The notes beneath the pieces are model-generated. The model saw nothing but the letters and a program-made list of their open reading frames with translations. It was not told the origin of the DNA and made no database searches. Shown here piece by piece: positions 59,501 to 64,000 of a DNA stretch of 64,000 nt. Position 1 is the stretch's first letter. Each line of letters begins with the position of its first letter. Origin of the DNA: Axinella damicornis. Taxonomy: Eukaryota; Porifera; Demospongiae; Axinellida; Axinellidae. The DNA is taken from the NCBI GenBank assembly GCA_963931865.1, contig OZ007518.1, forward strand, positions 2,101,252-2,165,251, written 5' to 3'. Made by a program: the position numbers and the translations under genes.

Positions 59501-61439
59501 TCCTGAGAACACTATCAGACACCATTATGATACAACTACACGATTATCACAGGGAAAATGACTGGAGAGTGGAGACAACAGGAAGGACACCTGCAGTGAT
59601 ATTACCTTGCTGGTGGTAAGAGTACTAGACAGTGAGCTACTCAGTCAGCAAACATACCAAGTCTCATTCATTTTGTCCTATAATCAGTACACACTCATAT
59701 CGCTCATTGAGTGAAATTTGCCTTTGGTGTTTCGGATTCAAAGGTATTCTTCCGCAATGCCTGAAGCTCAATATTTGTGTGTATGTGTCATGCACTCTAT
59801 CTCCTGTAAATAACTGTGTACCCATTATCCAACCCACCAGTTCTCTTGCAACTGTCTGGGGGCAGTGTGGGAGGCGGCAAGTGGTCCACTGTTGCTACCG
59901 GACTGTCACCTAGCACTGTCAGTGGAATCCCTGGGATATTAGCGACAAGATGTGCATCATCATTATATACCTACTCCGACTGGACCTACATGGTTGCTGT
60001 AGTATTGCTCTATAGTACCACTACATAAACATACTATCATACCTCTTTCAGTGCACATTGCTTCAGCGATGTTCCTCTTCCCAACAGCAGTCAAAGCTCT
60101 GGCTAACTTCCCAAATGTTACATCTCTGTCTCCTCTTAGCCAAGCTGAAAACATCTTTACTTTGCACAACTTGCTATCTCGAGGGTAATCTCTCTCGATC
60201 ACATCCAATTCATCCCCACTGACTCCCAGCTGCAGACCCAGGAGGTACCAGTTGGGTACAGGGAGGAGGCTCAGGTCTCGGAGGGTGGGGACCCCACCTT
60301 CTGAGGGGATGGGAGAGGGTTATTTTTAATCATCAAGTTTGACTTGACATACGTAGAGTCACAGTAGACATGTTTCAGGTTGATCTAACTACCTAAAGGT
60401 TGCTGCTATTGTTTGAGAGCACTAATTTTAGTGAATTGTTTAGGGGGGTATTCTTTTTTGATTACCAAAGTAGTAGCAACACCGGAATCTGTTCAATTTC
60501 AGGCATGCAACCGCACTAGGTTAGTGCAACAGGTAGGCCAGCAAAACCTTTTAGAATGATGTCTCATGTCTTCCTCTCACCTCATGGATAGACGCTGATT
60601 ACAGTTAGCTACAGCCTCATTCCCAGGCTGCTTCATAGGTGGCTAGCTTACGGCTTGCTCCACTTAACGCACATGCGTGTGATGTCACATGCAAGTTCAG
60701 GATTTAGCGATTTTTTTTCCAATTTGCTAAATTCGCTAGAATTAGTAGCACAAATATTACTGCTCTCACATAATTATAGTGTCTATTATAATATATATCC
60801 CAGTTACCATGGTTTTAGGGGTGTTTTAAAACGTATACATCCCTACAAGTTACACAAAGTAAACTAACATATACTCCGTTACTATGTATTGGCTAGTTCG
60901 AACGGTTGCTAGCTGATTCGACCAATTGTATGCGCTTAGACGCGTGGGCGCCACGCCATGGGACATATAATACATAAGGCATGGCAGTCACATGCTGTAT
61001 GAAGTACAAAGTCCCTTAGCCCTCGGGGCTGTGCCCCTCAGGCTCGCGGGACTGTATATTCCATGCAGCACTGACTGCCATGCCTTATGTATTACATACA
61101 GGCAGTAATTGTTGTACATGTAACTTCCTCTGCTGGTACACACTGTGATTATCTCACTGATATTCATCTACCTCACCTGGCCATAATTCCAGTATATGAT
61201 ATTCACAACCATTTATGTCCAGGTCTGTGGCTCTATAACGATGACTGTGGCACTCAGGGCTAGTTCAATGCAGACTCAATCCTCCATAATGCCATGTCGT
61301 CAATTAATATGAAAACCCTCCACCATAATTATATGTCACCTCACACCTTATAGAACCTAATTAACTTTACCTTCAAGTGCGTCATCAACACTATGAATCC
61401 TCGACTGCGTGATGGGCTGCACCCTGGGCTGAGACGGCA
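23032..61439 (-). CDS. Gene 2: Death-X1-CARD-X2-multi-ankyrin protein
   Basis: Paralogue of gene 1, about 38 kb. Exons, 5' to 3': 61371-61439 (tentative), 60043-60300 (Death), 58382-59184 (X1), 57828-57923, 57332-57454, 56986-57084, 56684-56732, 55385-55711 (CARD), 53963-54771 (X2), 53633-53725, then ankyrin exons at 51444, 48185, 36436, 35838, 34573, 32730, 30765, 29296, (28244, broken), 28045, 26817, 26406, 25349, 24462, 24083, 23252, and a terminal exon 23032-23192 with a TGA. All junction phases agree. The start codon was not found. The 11.3-kb tandem array lies in the intron between 48185 and 36436; whether transcription crosses it is unproven, and the locus could be two genes split there. 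Confidence 0.6.
23252..23333 (-). CDS. Gene 2 last ankyrin exon
   Basis: 82 bp; [20 protein letters not shown] then LFTAQPC. It changes phase from 0 to 1, matching the terminal exon. Related copies: 20219-20289 (11 bp shorter) and a truncated one at 25885-25931. Confidence 0.7.
23450..23953 (-). mobile_element. Diverged TTAA-type MITE, copy 3
   Basis: Reverse-orientation relative of 7984-8477. Core matches (TGTTTGCACCC, GACATTGCCGGAAGTCAC), but the ends read CTCTTTAGGGCCCA / TGGGCCCTAAAGGG, differing from CTCTTTACCAACCA. Left flank TTAA, right flank TTAG on the element strand. Confidence 0.55.
24083..24181 (-). CDS. Gene 2 ankyrin exon, type C
   Basis: 99 bp, phase 0-0: [20 protein letters not shown] then [13 protein letters not shown]. 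Donor AAG|GTAACT, acceptor CTCTGCAG. Type C exons are also at 26406 and 28045. Confidence 0.75.
24462..24560 (-). CDS. Gene 2 ankyrin exon, type B
   Basis: 99 bp, phase 0-0: [20 protein letters not shown] then [13 protein letters not shown]. The acceptor lies directly after a long CA run (24561-24726). Pro at position 6 replaces the usual Leu. Confidence 0.75.
24561..24726 (+). repeat. (GT)n microsatellite next to a splice acceptor
   Basis: Imperfect GT run interrupted by GTACATATG units. Read on the minus strand it is a CA tract ending at the acceptor of exon 24462-24560. Confidence 0.85.
25111..25177. repeat. Hairpin repeat (GCCTCGTTCCCAGGCC family)
   Basis: Short member, 67 bp, ends TAGCCTCGTTCCCAGG and CCTGGGAACGAGGCTA. 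Confidence 0.7.
25349..25447 (-). CDS. Gene 2 ankyrin exon, type A
   Basis: 99 bp, phase 0-0: [20 protein letters not shown] then [13 protein letters not shown]. Acceptor TCCATAG, donor CAG|GTAGAT. The related type A exon is 29296-29394. Confidence 0.73.
25616..25884 (+). repeat. Solitary half-unit of the tandem array
   Basis: Starts CGAGGGGCAACCACACTCC and ends GTCAGAATCTTTGTGG. Contains the ATGG...GCACGGTGAGTTTTGG block typical of the first half of each array unit, in the opposite orientation to the main array. It abuts and truncates an ankyrin exon copy. Confidence 0.65.
25885..25931 (-). pseudogene. Truncated copy of the last ankyrin exon
   Basis: 47 bp encoding [16 protein letters not shown] with an intact-looking acceptor (TATATAG), cut off by the array half-unit at 25616-25884. 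Corresponds to exon 23252-23333. Confidence 0.6.
26406..26504 (-). CDS. Gene 2 ankyrin exon, type C
   Basis: 99 bp, phase 0-0: [20 protein letters not shown] then [13 protein letters not shown]. Copy of the type C exon from a duplicated A-B-C unit. Confidence 0.73.
26817..26915 (-). CDS. Gene 2 ankyrin exon, type B
   Basis: 99 bp, phase 0-0: [20 protein letters not shown] then [13 protein letters not shown]. Acceptor again directly follows a CA run (26916-26997). Confidence 0.75.
26916..26997 (+). repeat. (GT)n microsatellite next to a splice acceptor
   Basis: GT run with a GTACATGTG interruption, at the same place relative to the type B exon as the run at 24561. Confidence 0.85.
27415..27817. 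mobile_element. TA-flanked inverted-repeat element
   Basis: 403 bp, ends AGGTCACTATTATTTGCGGG and its complement, TA on both sides. Internal AATTTTAGCGAATT motifs are mirrored at both ends. A related, more diverged element lies at about 60405-60760. No ORF. Confidence 0.65.
27921..27999. repeat. Hairpin repeat, left end truncated
   Basis: Arms CCGCCCAGCTTTTCGTC...AAGCTGGGCGGGG; right end GGCCTGGGAACGAGGCTA intact. Confidence 0.65.
28045..28143 (-). CDS. Gene 2 ankyrin exon, type C
   Basis: 99 bp, phase 0-0: [20 protein letters not shown] then [13 protein letters not shown]. Acceptor CTGTACAG, donor AAG|GTAACT. Confidence 0.75.
28244..28746 (-). pseudogene. Gene 2 ankyrin exon, type B, split by a hAT-type element
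   Basis: Splice sites survive at both ends (acceptor GCAG, donor AAG|GTAATA). The exon is 503 bp because 404 bp (element plus one target copy) sits inside; 503 minus 404 is exactly 99. The two parts encode [20 protein letters not shown]...LIE on one side and DADPDLQDK on the other. Read-through meets a stop at 28570 inside the element. Since the exon is phase 0-0, skipping it would keep the frame, so gene 2 could lose one repeat and still work. Confidence 0.8.
28280..28675. mobile_element. hAT-type MITE inside an ankyrin exon
   Basis: 396 bp with ends CAGGGCCGCC and GGCGGCCCTG, and a perfect 8-bp duplication ACCTCAAT at 28272-28279 and 28676-28683. The CAGGG ends and 8-bp target are the hAT superfamily signature. 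No transposase. Confidence 0.85.
28752..28811 (+). repeat. (GT)n microsatellite next to a splice acceptor
   Basis: Third GT run placed just upstream (minus strand) of a type B ankyrin exon. Confidence 0.8.
29296..29394 (-). CDS. Gene 2 ankyrin exon, type A
   Basis: 99 bp, phase 0-0: [20 protein letters not shown] then [13 protein letters not shown]. Acceptor CTCCACAG, donor CAG|GTGAGA. Confidence 0.77.
29414..30008. mobile_element. Large hairpin element of the GCCTCGTTCCCAGGCC family
   Basis: 595 bp. Outer arms of about 100 bp contain GTGACCTTTGAACCCTTGTC and its complement; a second paired motif CTGGTACCACTCCTACGTCA follows inward. The central 350 bp is unpaired and has no ORF of note. Ends TAGCCTCGTTCCCAGGCC. 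Confidence 0.7.
30765..30863 (-). CDS. Gene 2 ankyrin exon
   Basis: 99 bp, phase 0-0: [20 protein letters not shown] then [13 protein letters not shown]. Acceptor CTCCTAG, donor AAAG|GTAGGA. It links the A-B-C series to the [12 protein letters not shown] exons upstream. Confidence 0.75.
31246..31819. mobile_element. TA-flanked element carrying a HIRAN-like pseudogene
   Basis: 574 bp, ends CTGTAGATC and GATCTACAG followed inward by GAAATTTTYGC, TA on both sides. It contains decayed coding sequence on the plus strand (31335-31560) and a hairpin repeat at 31571-31622. Confidence 0.55.
31335..31560 (+). pseudogene. HIRAN-like domain fragment, frameshifted
   Basis: One frame gives [20 protein letters not shown] then [14 protein letters not shown]; the next frame continues [19 protein letters not shown]. 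Together these follow the HIRAN order (IGE.L.C..E..N..D..A......G..IG.L....). A frameshift near 31455 breaks it. HIRAN domains bind DNA ends and are common in helicase-like and mobile-element proteins. Confidence 0.5.
31990..32370 (-). repeat. Two decayed array-unit fragments
   Basis: 31995-32110 and 32195-32370 both contain the GTAATAG.TTTTGTCTTCC...GTGCATTAATT block of array units, in the same orientation as the main array. The second is interrupted by an insertion of about 98 bp (see 32240-32337). Confidence 0.55.
32240..32337 (-). mobile_element. Short insertion with a hammerhead-like motif
   Basis: Inserted in the array-unit fragment. On the minus strand it reads CTGATGA, a GGCCAC...GTGGCC stem, then GAAA, as in type I hammerhead cores known from Penelope-like elements. 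The expected GTC cleavage triplet after GAAA is not clear (ATGCC instead), so it may be inactive or coincidental. Confidence 0.35.
32730..32828 (-). CDS. Gene 2 ankyrin exon
   Basis: 99 bp, phase 0-0: [20 protein letters not shown] then [13 protein letters not shown]. Acceptor CTTCCAG, donor GAG|GTGGGA. Confidence 0.75.
33693..34460 (+). repeat. Inverted copy of array units
   Basis: Begins CGAGGGGCGACCGCACTCC and ends GTAGTCAGAATCTTTGTA. About one and a half units, opposite in orientation to the main array. The paralogous sequence near 35640 (TCTGAGACAATAATTATG) lacks it, so it is an insertion. Confidence 0.65.
34573..34671 (-). CDS. Gene 2 ankyrin exon
   Basis: 99 bp, phase 0-0: [20 protein letters not shown] then [13 protein letters not shown]. 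Confidence 0.75.
35213..35258 (-). pseudogene. Truncated ankyrin exon relic
   Basis: Only [14 protein letters not shown] and the donor remain; the 5' part is replaced by CACACAACAC sequence, as at 49075-49120. Confidence 0.5.
35838..35936 (-). CDS. Gene 2 ankyrin exon
   Basis: 99 bp, phase 0-0: [20 protein letters not shown] then [13 protein letters not shown]. Nearly identical to 48185-48283. Confidence 0.75.
36004..36031. repeat. Minimal hairpin repeat
   Basis: 28-bp palindrome TAGCCTCGAACGCC...TTCGAGGCTA; looks like the ends of the hairpin family without a core. Confidence 0.5.
36436..36534 (-). CDS. Gene 2 ankyrin exon
   Basis: 99 bp, phase 0-0: [20 protein letters not shown] then [13 protein letters not shown]. 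First ankyrin exon downstream (3') of the tandem array. Confidence 0.75.
39724..39895 (+). repeat. Minisatellite of about 30 bp
   Basis: Five to six copies of TGCATGGAGCAGT followed by alternating TGCATG or GCGGCATG and TGCTGAAATG. Lies inside the 39709-40625 element. Confidence 0.75.
40105..40395 (-). CDS. Arg-rich ORF of a mobile element ([15 protein letters not shown] repeats)
   Basis: 96 codons from ATG at 40395 to a stop at 40105. Residues 8-50 contain two copies of a basic repeat ([20 protein letters not shown] and [17 protein letters not shown]), followed by [10 protein letters not shown] with a CxxC. Similar repeats occur at the N-termini of Helitron-type and other large mobile-element proteins in invertebrates, from memory. 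Far too short to be such a protein, so it is a fragment. Expression uncertain. Confidence 0.45.
   Translation of the reverse strand: MESTTSVRNKQERLRRRRERGRARRAAETADEKERQLRQRRERDRARRAAKAFHEHGESASSHACPACSDVPVRLLQQSPEDGKLTGLHTVTLNSL
48185..48283 (-). CDS. Gene 2 ankyrin exon
   Basis: 99 bp, phase 0-0: [20 protein letters not shown] then [13 protein letters not shown]. Last ankyrin exon before (5' of) the tandem array. Its counterpart in gene 1 is 1163-1261. Confidence 0.75.
48628..48826. repeat. Hairpin repeat plus a duplicated right half
   Basis: 48628-48722 is a near-perfect hairpin with ends TAGCCTCGTTCCCAG and arms CCCACGCCCAGCTTTTCGTC. The right half, from CGCTTTACCGTACTAAGCAG on, is repeated at 48769-48826. 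Confidence 0.75.
49075..49120 (-). pseudogene. Truncated ankyrin exon relic
   Basis: Encodes [14 protein letters not shown] sequence; the remainder of the exon is missing. Same truncated form as 35213-35258. Confidence 0.45.
49177..49232. repeat. Hairpin repeat, right end missing
   Basis: Starts TAGCCTCGTTCCCAGG and turns back at AGCTTTTTGTG...CGACAAAAAGCT, then stops. Confidence 0.55.
49463..49511 (-). pseudogene. Truncated ankyrin exon relic with lost donor
   Basis: Encodes [16 protein letters not shown] with donor AAAGTTGGGA; the paralogue in gene 1 is 2391-2440. Confidence 0.55.
50540..50571 (+). repeat. Poly-C tract
   Basis: 32 C residues, at the paralogous position of 4368-4393. Confidence 0.9.
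51444..51542 (-). CDS. Gene 2 ankyrin exon
   Basis: 99 bp, phase 0-0: [20 protein letters not shown] then [13 protein letters not shown]. Paralogue of 5225-5323. Confidence 0.78.
52015..52595. mobile_element. Probable inverted-repeat element in a gene 2 intron
   Basis: Both ends carry ATAATAGGGGACTG motifs (hairpin at 52017-52058; GGCCATAATAGGGGACTGG at 52553-52571). No counterpart in gene 1. The phrase GGGGACTGTACGCTA also occurs at 854-868 beside the array-unit remnant. Exact ends not resolved. Confidence 0.4.
53633..53725 (-). CDS. Gene 2 divergent ankyrin-like exon
   Basis: 93 bp, phase 0-0: [19 protein letters not shown] then [12 protein letters not shown]. Paralogue of 9472-9564. Confidence 0.65.
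53963..54771 (-). CDS. Gene 2 module X, copy 2
   Basis: 809 bp, same length and phases as 9789-10597. Landmarks: [87 protein letters not shown]. Open throughout and conserved in spite of heavy change in the flanking introns, which argues for selection on the protein. Confidence 0.75.
55385..55711 (-). CDS. Gene 2 CARD-like domain
   Basis: 327 bp, symmetric phase 1. [65 protein letters not shown]. Differs from the gene 1 copy by scattered substitutions only, no indels. Confidence 0.78.
56421..56565. repeat. Hairpin repeat (GCCTCGTTCCCAGGCC family)
   Basis: 145-bp hairpin, arms with GTGACCTTTGAACCC, ends TAGCCTCATTCCCAGGCC and GGCCTGGGAACGAGGCTA. The gene 1 intron at the same place (about 12330) lacks it; flanking GAGAGAAGTGGAGC is shared. 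Confidence 0.75.
56684..56732 (-). CDS. Gene 2 small linker exon
   Basis: 49 bp, same phases as 12426-12474. Encodes [16 protein letters not shown]. Confidence 0.6.
56986..57084 (-). CDS. Gene 2 acidic linker exon
   Basis: 99 bp, phase 0-0, [20 protein letters not shown] then [13 protein letters not shown]. Paralogue of 12678-12782. Confidence 0.62.
57332..57454 (-). CDS. Gene 2 extra acidic linker exon
   Basis: 123 bp (41 codons), phase 0-0, beginning RDQDDGN. Acceptor CTCACCACAG, donor CAG|GTAGGT. No equivalent was found in gene 1; its start matches the RDPDDGN exon at 57828, so it arose by exon duplication in gene 2 or was lost from gene 1. Confidence 0.6.
57828..57923 (-). CDS. Gene 2 acidic linker exon
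   Basis: 96 bp (32 codons), phase 0-0, beginning [11 protein letters not shown]. Paralogue of 13723-13815 with one extra codon. Confidence 0.66.
58382..59184 (-). CDS. Gene 2 module X, copy 1
   Basis: 803 bp, entered in phase 1, left in phase 0. [109 protein letters not shown]. More diverged from gene 1 than the X2/CARD exons are, suggesting different rates along the gene. Confidence 0.75.
60043..60300 (-). CDS. Gene 2 Death domain
   Basis: 258 bp, symmetric phase 1 (acceptor CCCCTCAG, donor AAGAG|GTATGA). [66 protein letters not shown]. The W..LG..LG signature, the ML/MF..WL helix and the L..AL helix fit a Death domain. Only weakly similar to the gene 1 Death domain. Confidence 0.8.
60405..60770. 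repeat. Diverged relative of the 27415-27817 element
   Basis: Shares CACTAATTTTAGYGAATT near one end and AATTYGCTAAATTCGCTA near the other, plus GTGCAACAGGTAGGMCA and AGAATGATGTCTCA in the middle. Confidence 0.5.
60968..61095. repeat. Hairpin repeat of another family
   Basis: Inverted repeat with arms TAATACATAAGGCATGGCAG / CTGCCATGCCTTATGTATTA and an inner GCCCTCGGGGC loop region. Confidence 0.7.
61371..61439 (-). CDS. Tentative gene 2 5' exon
   Basis: 69 bp between ACACACAG and GAAG|GTAAAG, open, phase 1-1, encoding [20 protein letters not shown] then LE. It would join the Death exon in frame. Support is only phase and splice sites; it has no counterpart in gene 1 and no ATG. Confidence 0.35.
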
Positions 61440-61505
61440 CTGTGTGTGTATGAAAGGAAGTTGAAACACATGACTAATCTGCTATGCAGTTTAAGATATG
61501 CACAT

Positions 61506-62123
61506 GTGGCAGTCCCAGATAGAAATCGATTATTCCGGAATCGAATTCGAATGCCTATAAACGTGACCAAAAGTTAATCTTCATCACACTAGCTCCAACT
61601 GTAAAACAGCTATAGTTATATAGAAACATGGGACAAACTGCAGCAGCAAGATGGATTCAGTCTAAGGAATAAAGGATAACGACACAGTAAGCTATACATA
61701 TTGTTACAGTAGGCCTCGATTACAGGGCTGTTGGAACCAGTCCATTTCGTCCGGCCATGGCTGGACCACTTTTTGGGGCTTAAAAAAATTCCGTTTTTCG
61801 AATAATACAGTATTATAATTATAATATGCCGATTATGCGTACCTAGTGCAACATCGTAGCAGAATCAGTGGTGATAGATGTCAATGGCCCTCACCAACCT
61901 CATTCCACGATCTTTAGGAAGCGGTCGACTGTTATTACAGATGCACTGAGATCTATCAACAGCTAGCTATGTATACATACCTCTGAAATGGCCTTAGAAA
62001 GCAGCTCAGAAGGAAGAAAATTTTCCTGGGAGGCATGCCCCCTAGCAAGCAAATACTACAATGTTTGCGCAGCACTTCACGCCGTAATGTAAAATTTTGC
62101 TGATTTTTATCTGGGACTGCCAC
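61506..62123. mobile_element. Inverted-repeat element with ACAT flanks
   Basis: 618 bp, ends GTGGCAGTCCCAGATA and its complement, ACAT on both sides. No transposase ORF. Confidence 0.6.
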
Positions 62124-63427
62124 ACATGAATACAGCCACTGACATGAATATGAAATTGTGCTGCATGTGAGTGTAGCTAGCTATATGTTGCTTGATATAT
62201 CTCACCCTGCAAACCTGCTACAAAACAGGGTACAGACTGATCAACAGTTGAACTATCCACATAACATATTTGTGGTATCCAGGTTCTAAAGTTGTGTGCA
62301 TCTCAAAACAAGAACGTATCTGACCTTAATCGTGATCTTGGGTTCAATACCATAGATCAAGCATGCACCCACCATGTATCAAGTGCCCACCCCCTTATTT
62401 AGGAATGGCTGAGAATTTTATTTGGCTGCATTTCTTACCAAAGAGTTCTAGGCTGAACATAATAGAGTTTGACATCATTCATGTGTATGTAGTCAACAGG
62501 GTGGGGCCACCAGACACAGGCCTAGTACATTGTACAGATTTACCAACACCCAGACCAACTCCCTCTATCACTGTAAAAATCCTGGGTAGTTTTAACCTAG
62601 AGATTCGGTTGCCTGAGTTGTAATTTTGTGAGTTGCACATCAACAATACGAACCCAGTACAATATTACAAAGTGCATCAACATTCATCATGTTGGCGCCA
62701 TCTGGGTGCAATATTCACATGATGACGCTATTGGTCAGGAAGATATTCATATGTAATTATTAAGTTAATATATTCATGTATCAGCAATTGGCTAGCTAGT
62801 TGTGGTTTGTGGTGCAAAAGCTATTCATACTTGTGTTATATTGGTAAACAACTTTTAAGTGACAAAAGGCAGGATCAAGGTCAGAGGATGAGTCACCGCT
62901 ATACTACAACTGAGGTAACCTTCGTTGAATCAACCCTCCATTTCTTGCAGCTAGTGAGCTGGCGGACTATGTGGGGTCAACTGTAATGTTGCAGTACAAT
63001 AAGAGAAACGAGTGAATTGTCATTTTCCTGTACAGTCATGCTTTTGGCCGTCCAGTAAATCAGCATTATAGGTGCATGGTTACAAATCAGTATTGGAAAC
63101 TAAGGAGAATAGTAGGGATCATTCTCGGTGAATATGAGGAATTGAATAGCAGGTACGAATAATGTGCCCATCCCTACCCCTATTCACACAAAAGCTCTTG
63201 CACATGGTTGAAAACAAGTGTATTAAGGAAGGGCCTACCCTTCACGACAATCTTGAGAAGTAAGGCTAGCTTAGCTGACACAGCTAAACCTTACGGTAGG
63301 TTTGGCTTTCTGGTTGACAGTATCATCTTCAATGTGCCTCTCAAAGACTTAGCAAAGATGCACAATCAATTTTCTTACCCGTGCCAGCAATTATACAGCT
63401 GCACAGAAATCAAGTTATATACACATA
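62124..63427. other. Sequence upstream of gene 2 without recognised genes
   Basis: Short ORFs only. None has splice-compatible ends or a recognisable family. The true 5' end of gene 2 may lie here or beyond the window. Confidence 0.35.
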
Positions 63428-63706
63428 CAGTTACTGCAGCTCTTCTGTTTATACAGCTGCCTATGGGTGGGCGGATACTGCATGTCTACTGTTATACACA
63501 GTTACTGCAGCTCTTCTGTTTGTACAGCTGCCTATGGGTGGGCGGATACTGCATGTCTAATGTTATACACAGTTACTGCAGCTCTTCTGTTTATACAGCT
63601 GCCTATGGGTGGGCGGATACTGCATGTCTAATGTTATACACAGTTACTGCAGCTCTTCTGTTTATACAGCTGCCTATGGGTGGGCAGATACTGCATGTCT
63701 AATGTT
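63428..63706 (+). repeat. 71-bp minisatellite, four copies
   Basis: Copies start near 63430, 63501, 63572 and 63643 at GTTACTGCAGCTCTTCTGTT, an exact 71-bp spacing. Copies are about 97% identical. Confidence 0.85.
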
Positions 63707-63728
63707 CTGAGTACATATCTAGCGTATG

Positions 63729-63855
63729 TAACCTTGTTCCCTGCCGTCTCCCGCTCCATTTCTAGCTGCAAACGTGACCTTTGAACCGCCTGGTTCCAAG
63801 GTCACATTGGCAGCTAGAAATGGAGTGCATGGGAGAGAGCCTGGGAATGAAGCTA
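63729..63855. repeat. Diverged hairpin repeat
   Basis: Arms CATTTCTAGCTGC...GCAGCTAGAAATG and GTGACCTTTGAACC; ends degenerated from the GCCTCGTTCCCAGGCC form. Confidence 0.6.
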
Positions 63856-63867
63856 TATCTAGCACTC

Positions 63868-63868
<1 letters not shown>

Positions 63869-63907
<39 letters not shown>
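63869..63907 (+). repeat. Poly-C tract
   Basis: 39 consecutive C residues. Confidence 0.9.
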
Positions 63908-63910
<3 letters not shown>

Positions 63911-64000
63911 CCCATTCAGTGCTACAATCTAAACCATGCATATGGGCATGATTGATATGTACTCTACGGTAAAAGACTACAACGGGCAACACATACATCT

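Noticed and set aside
62363..62623. 86-codon plus-strand ORF
   Set aside because: No splice-compatible ends, no recognised domain, no paralogue in the window.
63208..63702. 164-codon plus-strand ORF
   Set aside because: Mostly the 71-bp minisatellite read in three successive frames; no start context or family.

Overview
This is eukaryotic genomic DNA: coding exons are short, with consensus GT/AG splice sites, introns are rich in repeats, and there are no bacterial operons. The protein families (Death domain, CARD, 33-residue ankyrin exons, and an unnamed conserved module between them) and the dense small inverted-repeat elements fit a demosponge. The Amphimedon queenslandica type is my best guess, from memory of its predicted proteins; I ran no search.

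Two paralogous genes lie in tandem on the minus strand. Gene 1 reads from an ATG at 18133 down past the left edge. Its exons encode a short N-terminus, a Death domain (17649-17936), module X copy 1 (14193-14989), three small acidic linkers, a CARD (11300-11626), module X copy 2 (9789-10597) and ankyrin repeats (9472, 5225, 1163). The frame stays open through all 11 exons I could place (928 codons). Gene 2 reads from about 61.4 kb to a TGA at 23032. It has the same architecture (Death 60043-60300, X1 58382-59184, linkers, CARD 55385-55711, X2 53963-54771) and then a long series of ankyrin exons. Almost every ankyrin exon is exactly 99 bp, one 33-residue repeat, phase 0 at both ends. Death and CARD exons are symmetric in phase 1. 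The proteins look like cytoplasmic death-fold adaptors or receptors with an ankyrin sensor region. That role is inferred from the domains.

Between the genes (18.4-23.0 kb) lie a decayed duplicate of the gene 2 3' end and, on the plus strand, an isolated proline/serine-rich terminal exon with a poly(A) signal (20839-21525). The 3' half of gene 2 grew by duplication of a three-exon ankyrin unit. One of these exons is split by a 396-bp hAT-type element with a perfect 8-bp target duplication.

An 11.3-kb array of about 20 related units of roughly 0.3-0.65 kb (36755-48040) sits in a gene 2 intron, between flanks that remain joined in two paralogous places. Each unit is an internal dimer whose halves carry an ATGGCGGCC start followed by a GGTGAGT splice donor. 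A 917-bp element with 18-bp inverted ends is nested in the array. Single or partial units lie at the left edge and near 25.6, 32.1, 32.3 and 33.7 kb.

Many other mobile elements can be bounded by comparing the two genes: a TTAA-flanked composite (7984-9333), a 1.1-kb palindrome (5577-6696), two TA-flanked elements carrying decayed HIRAN-like sequence, and a family of hairpins ending in TAGCCTCGTTCCCAGGCC. Exon coordinates come from hand reading of splice sites and frames and have not been tested against transcripts.
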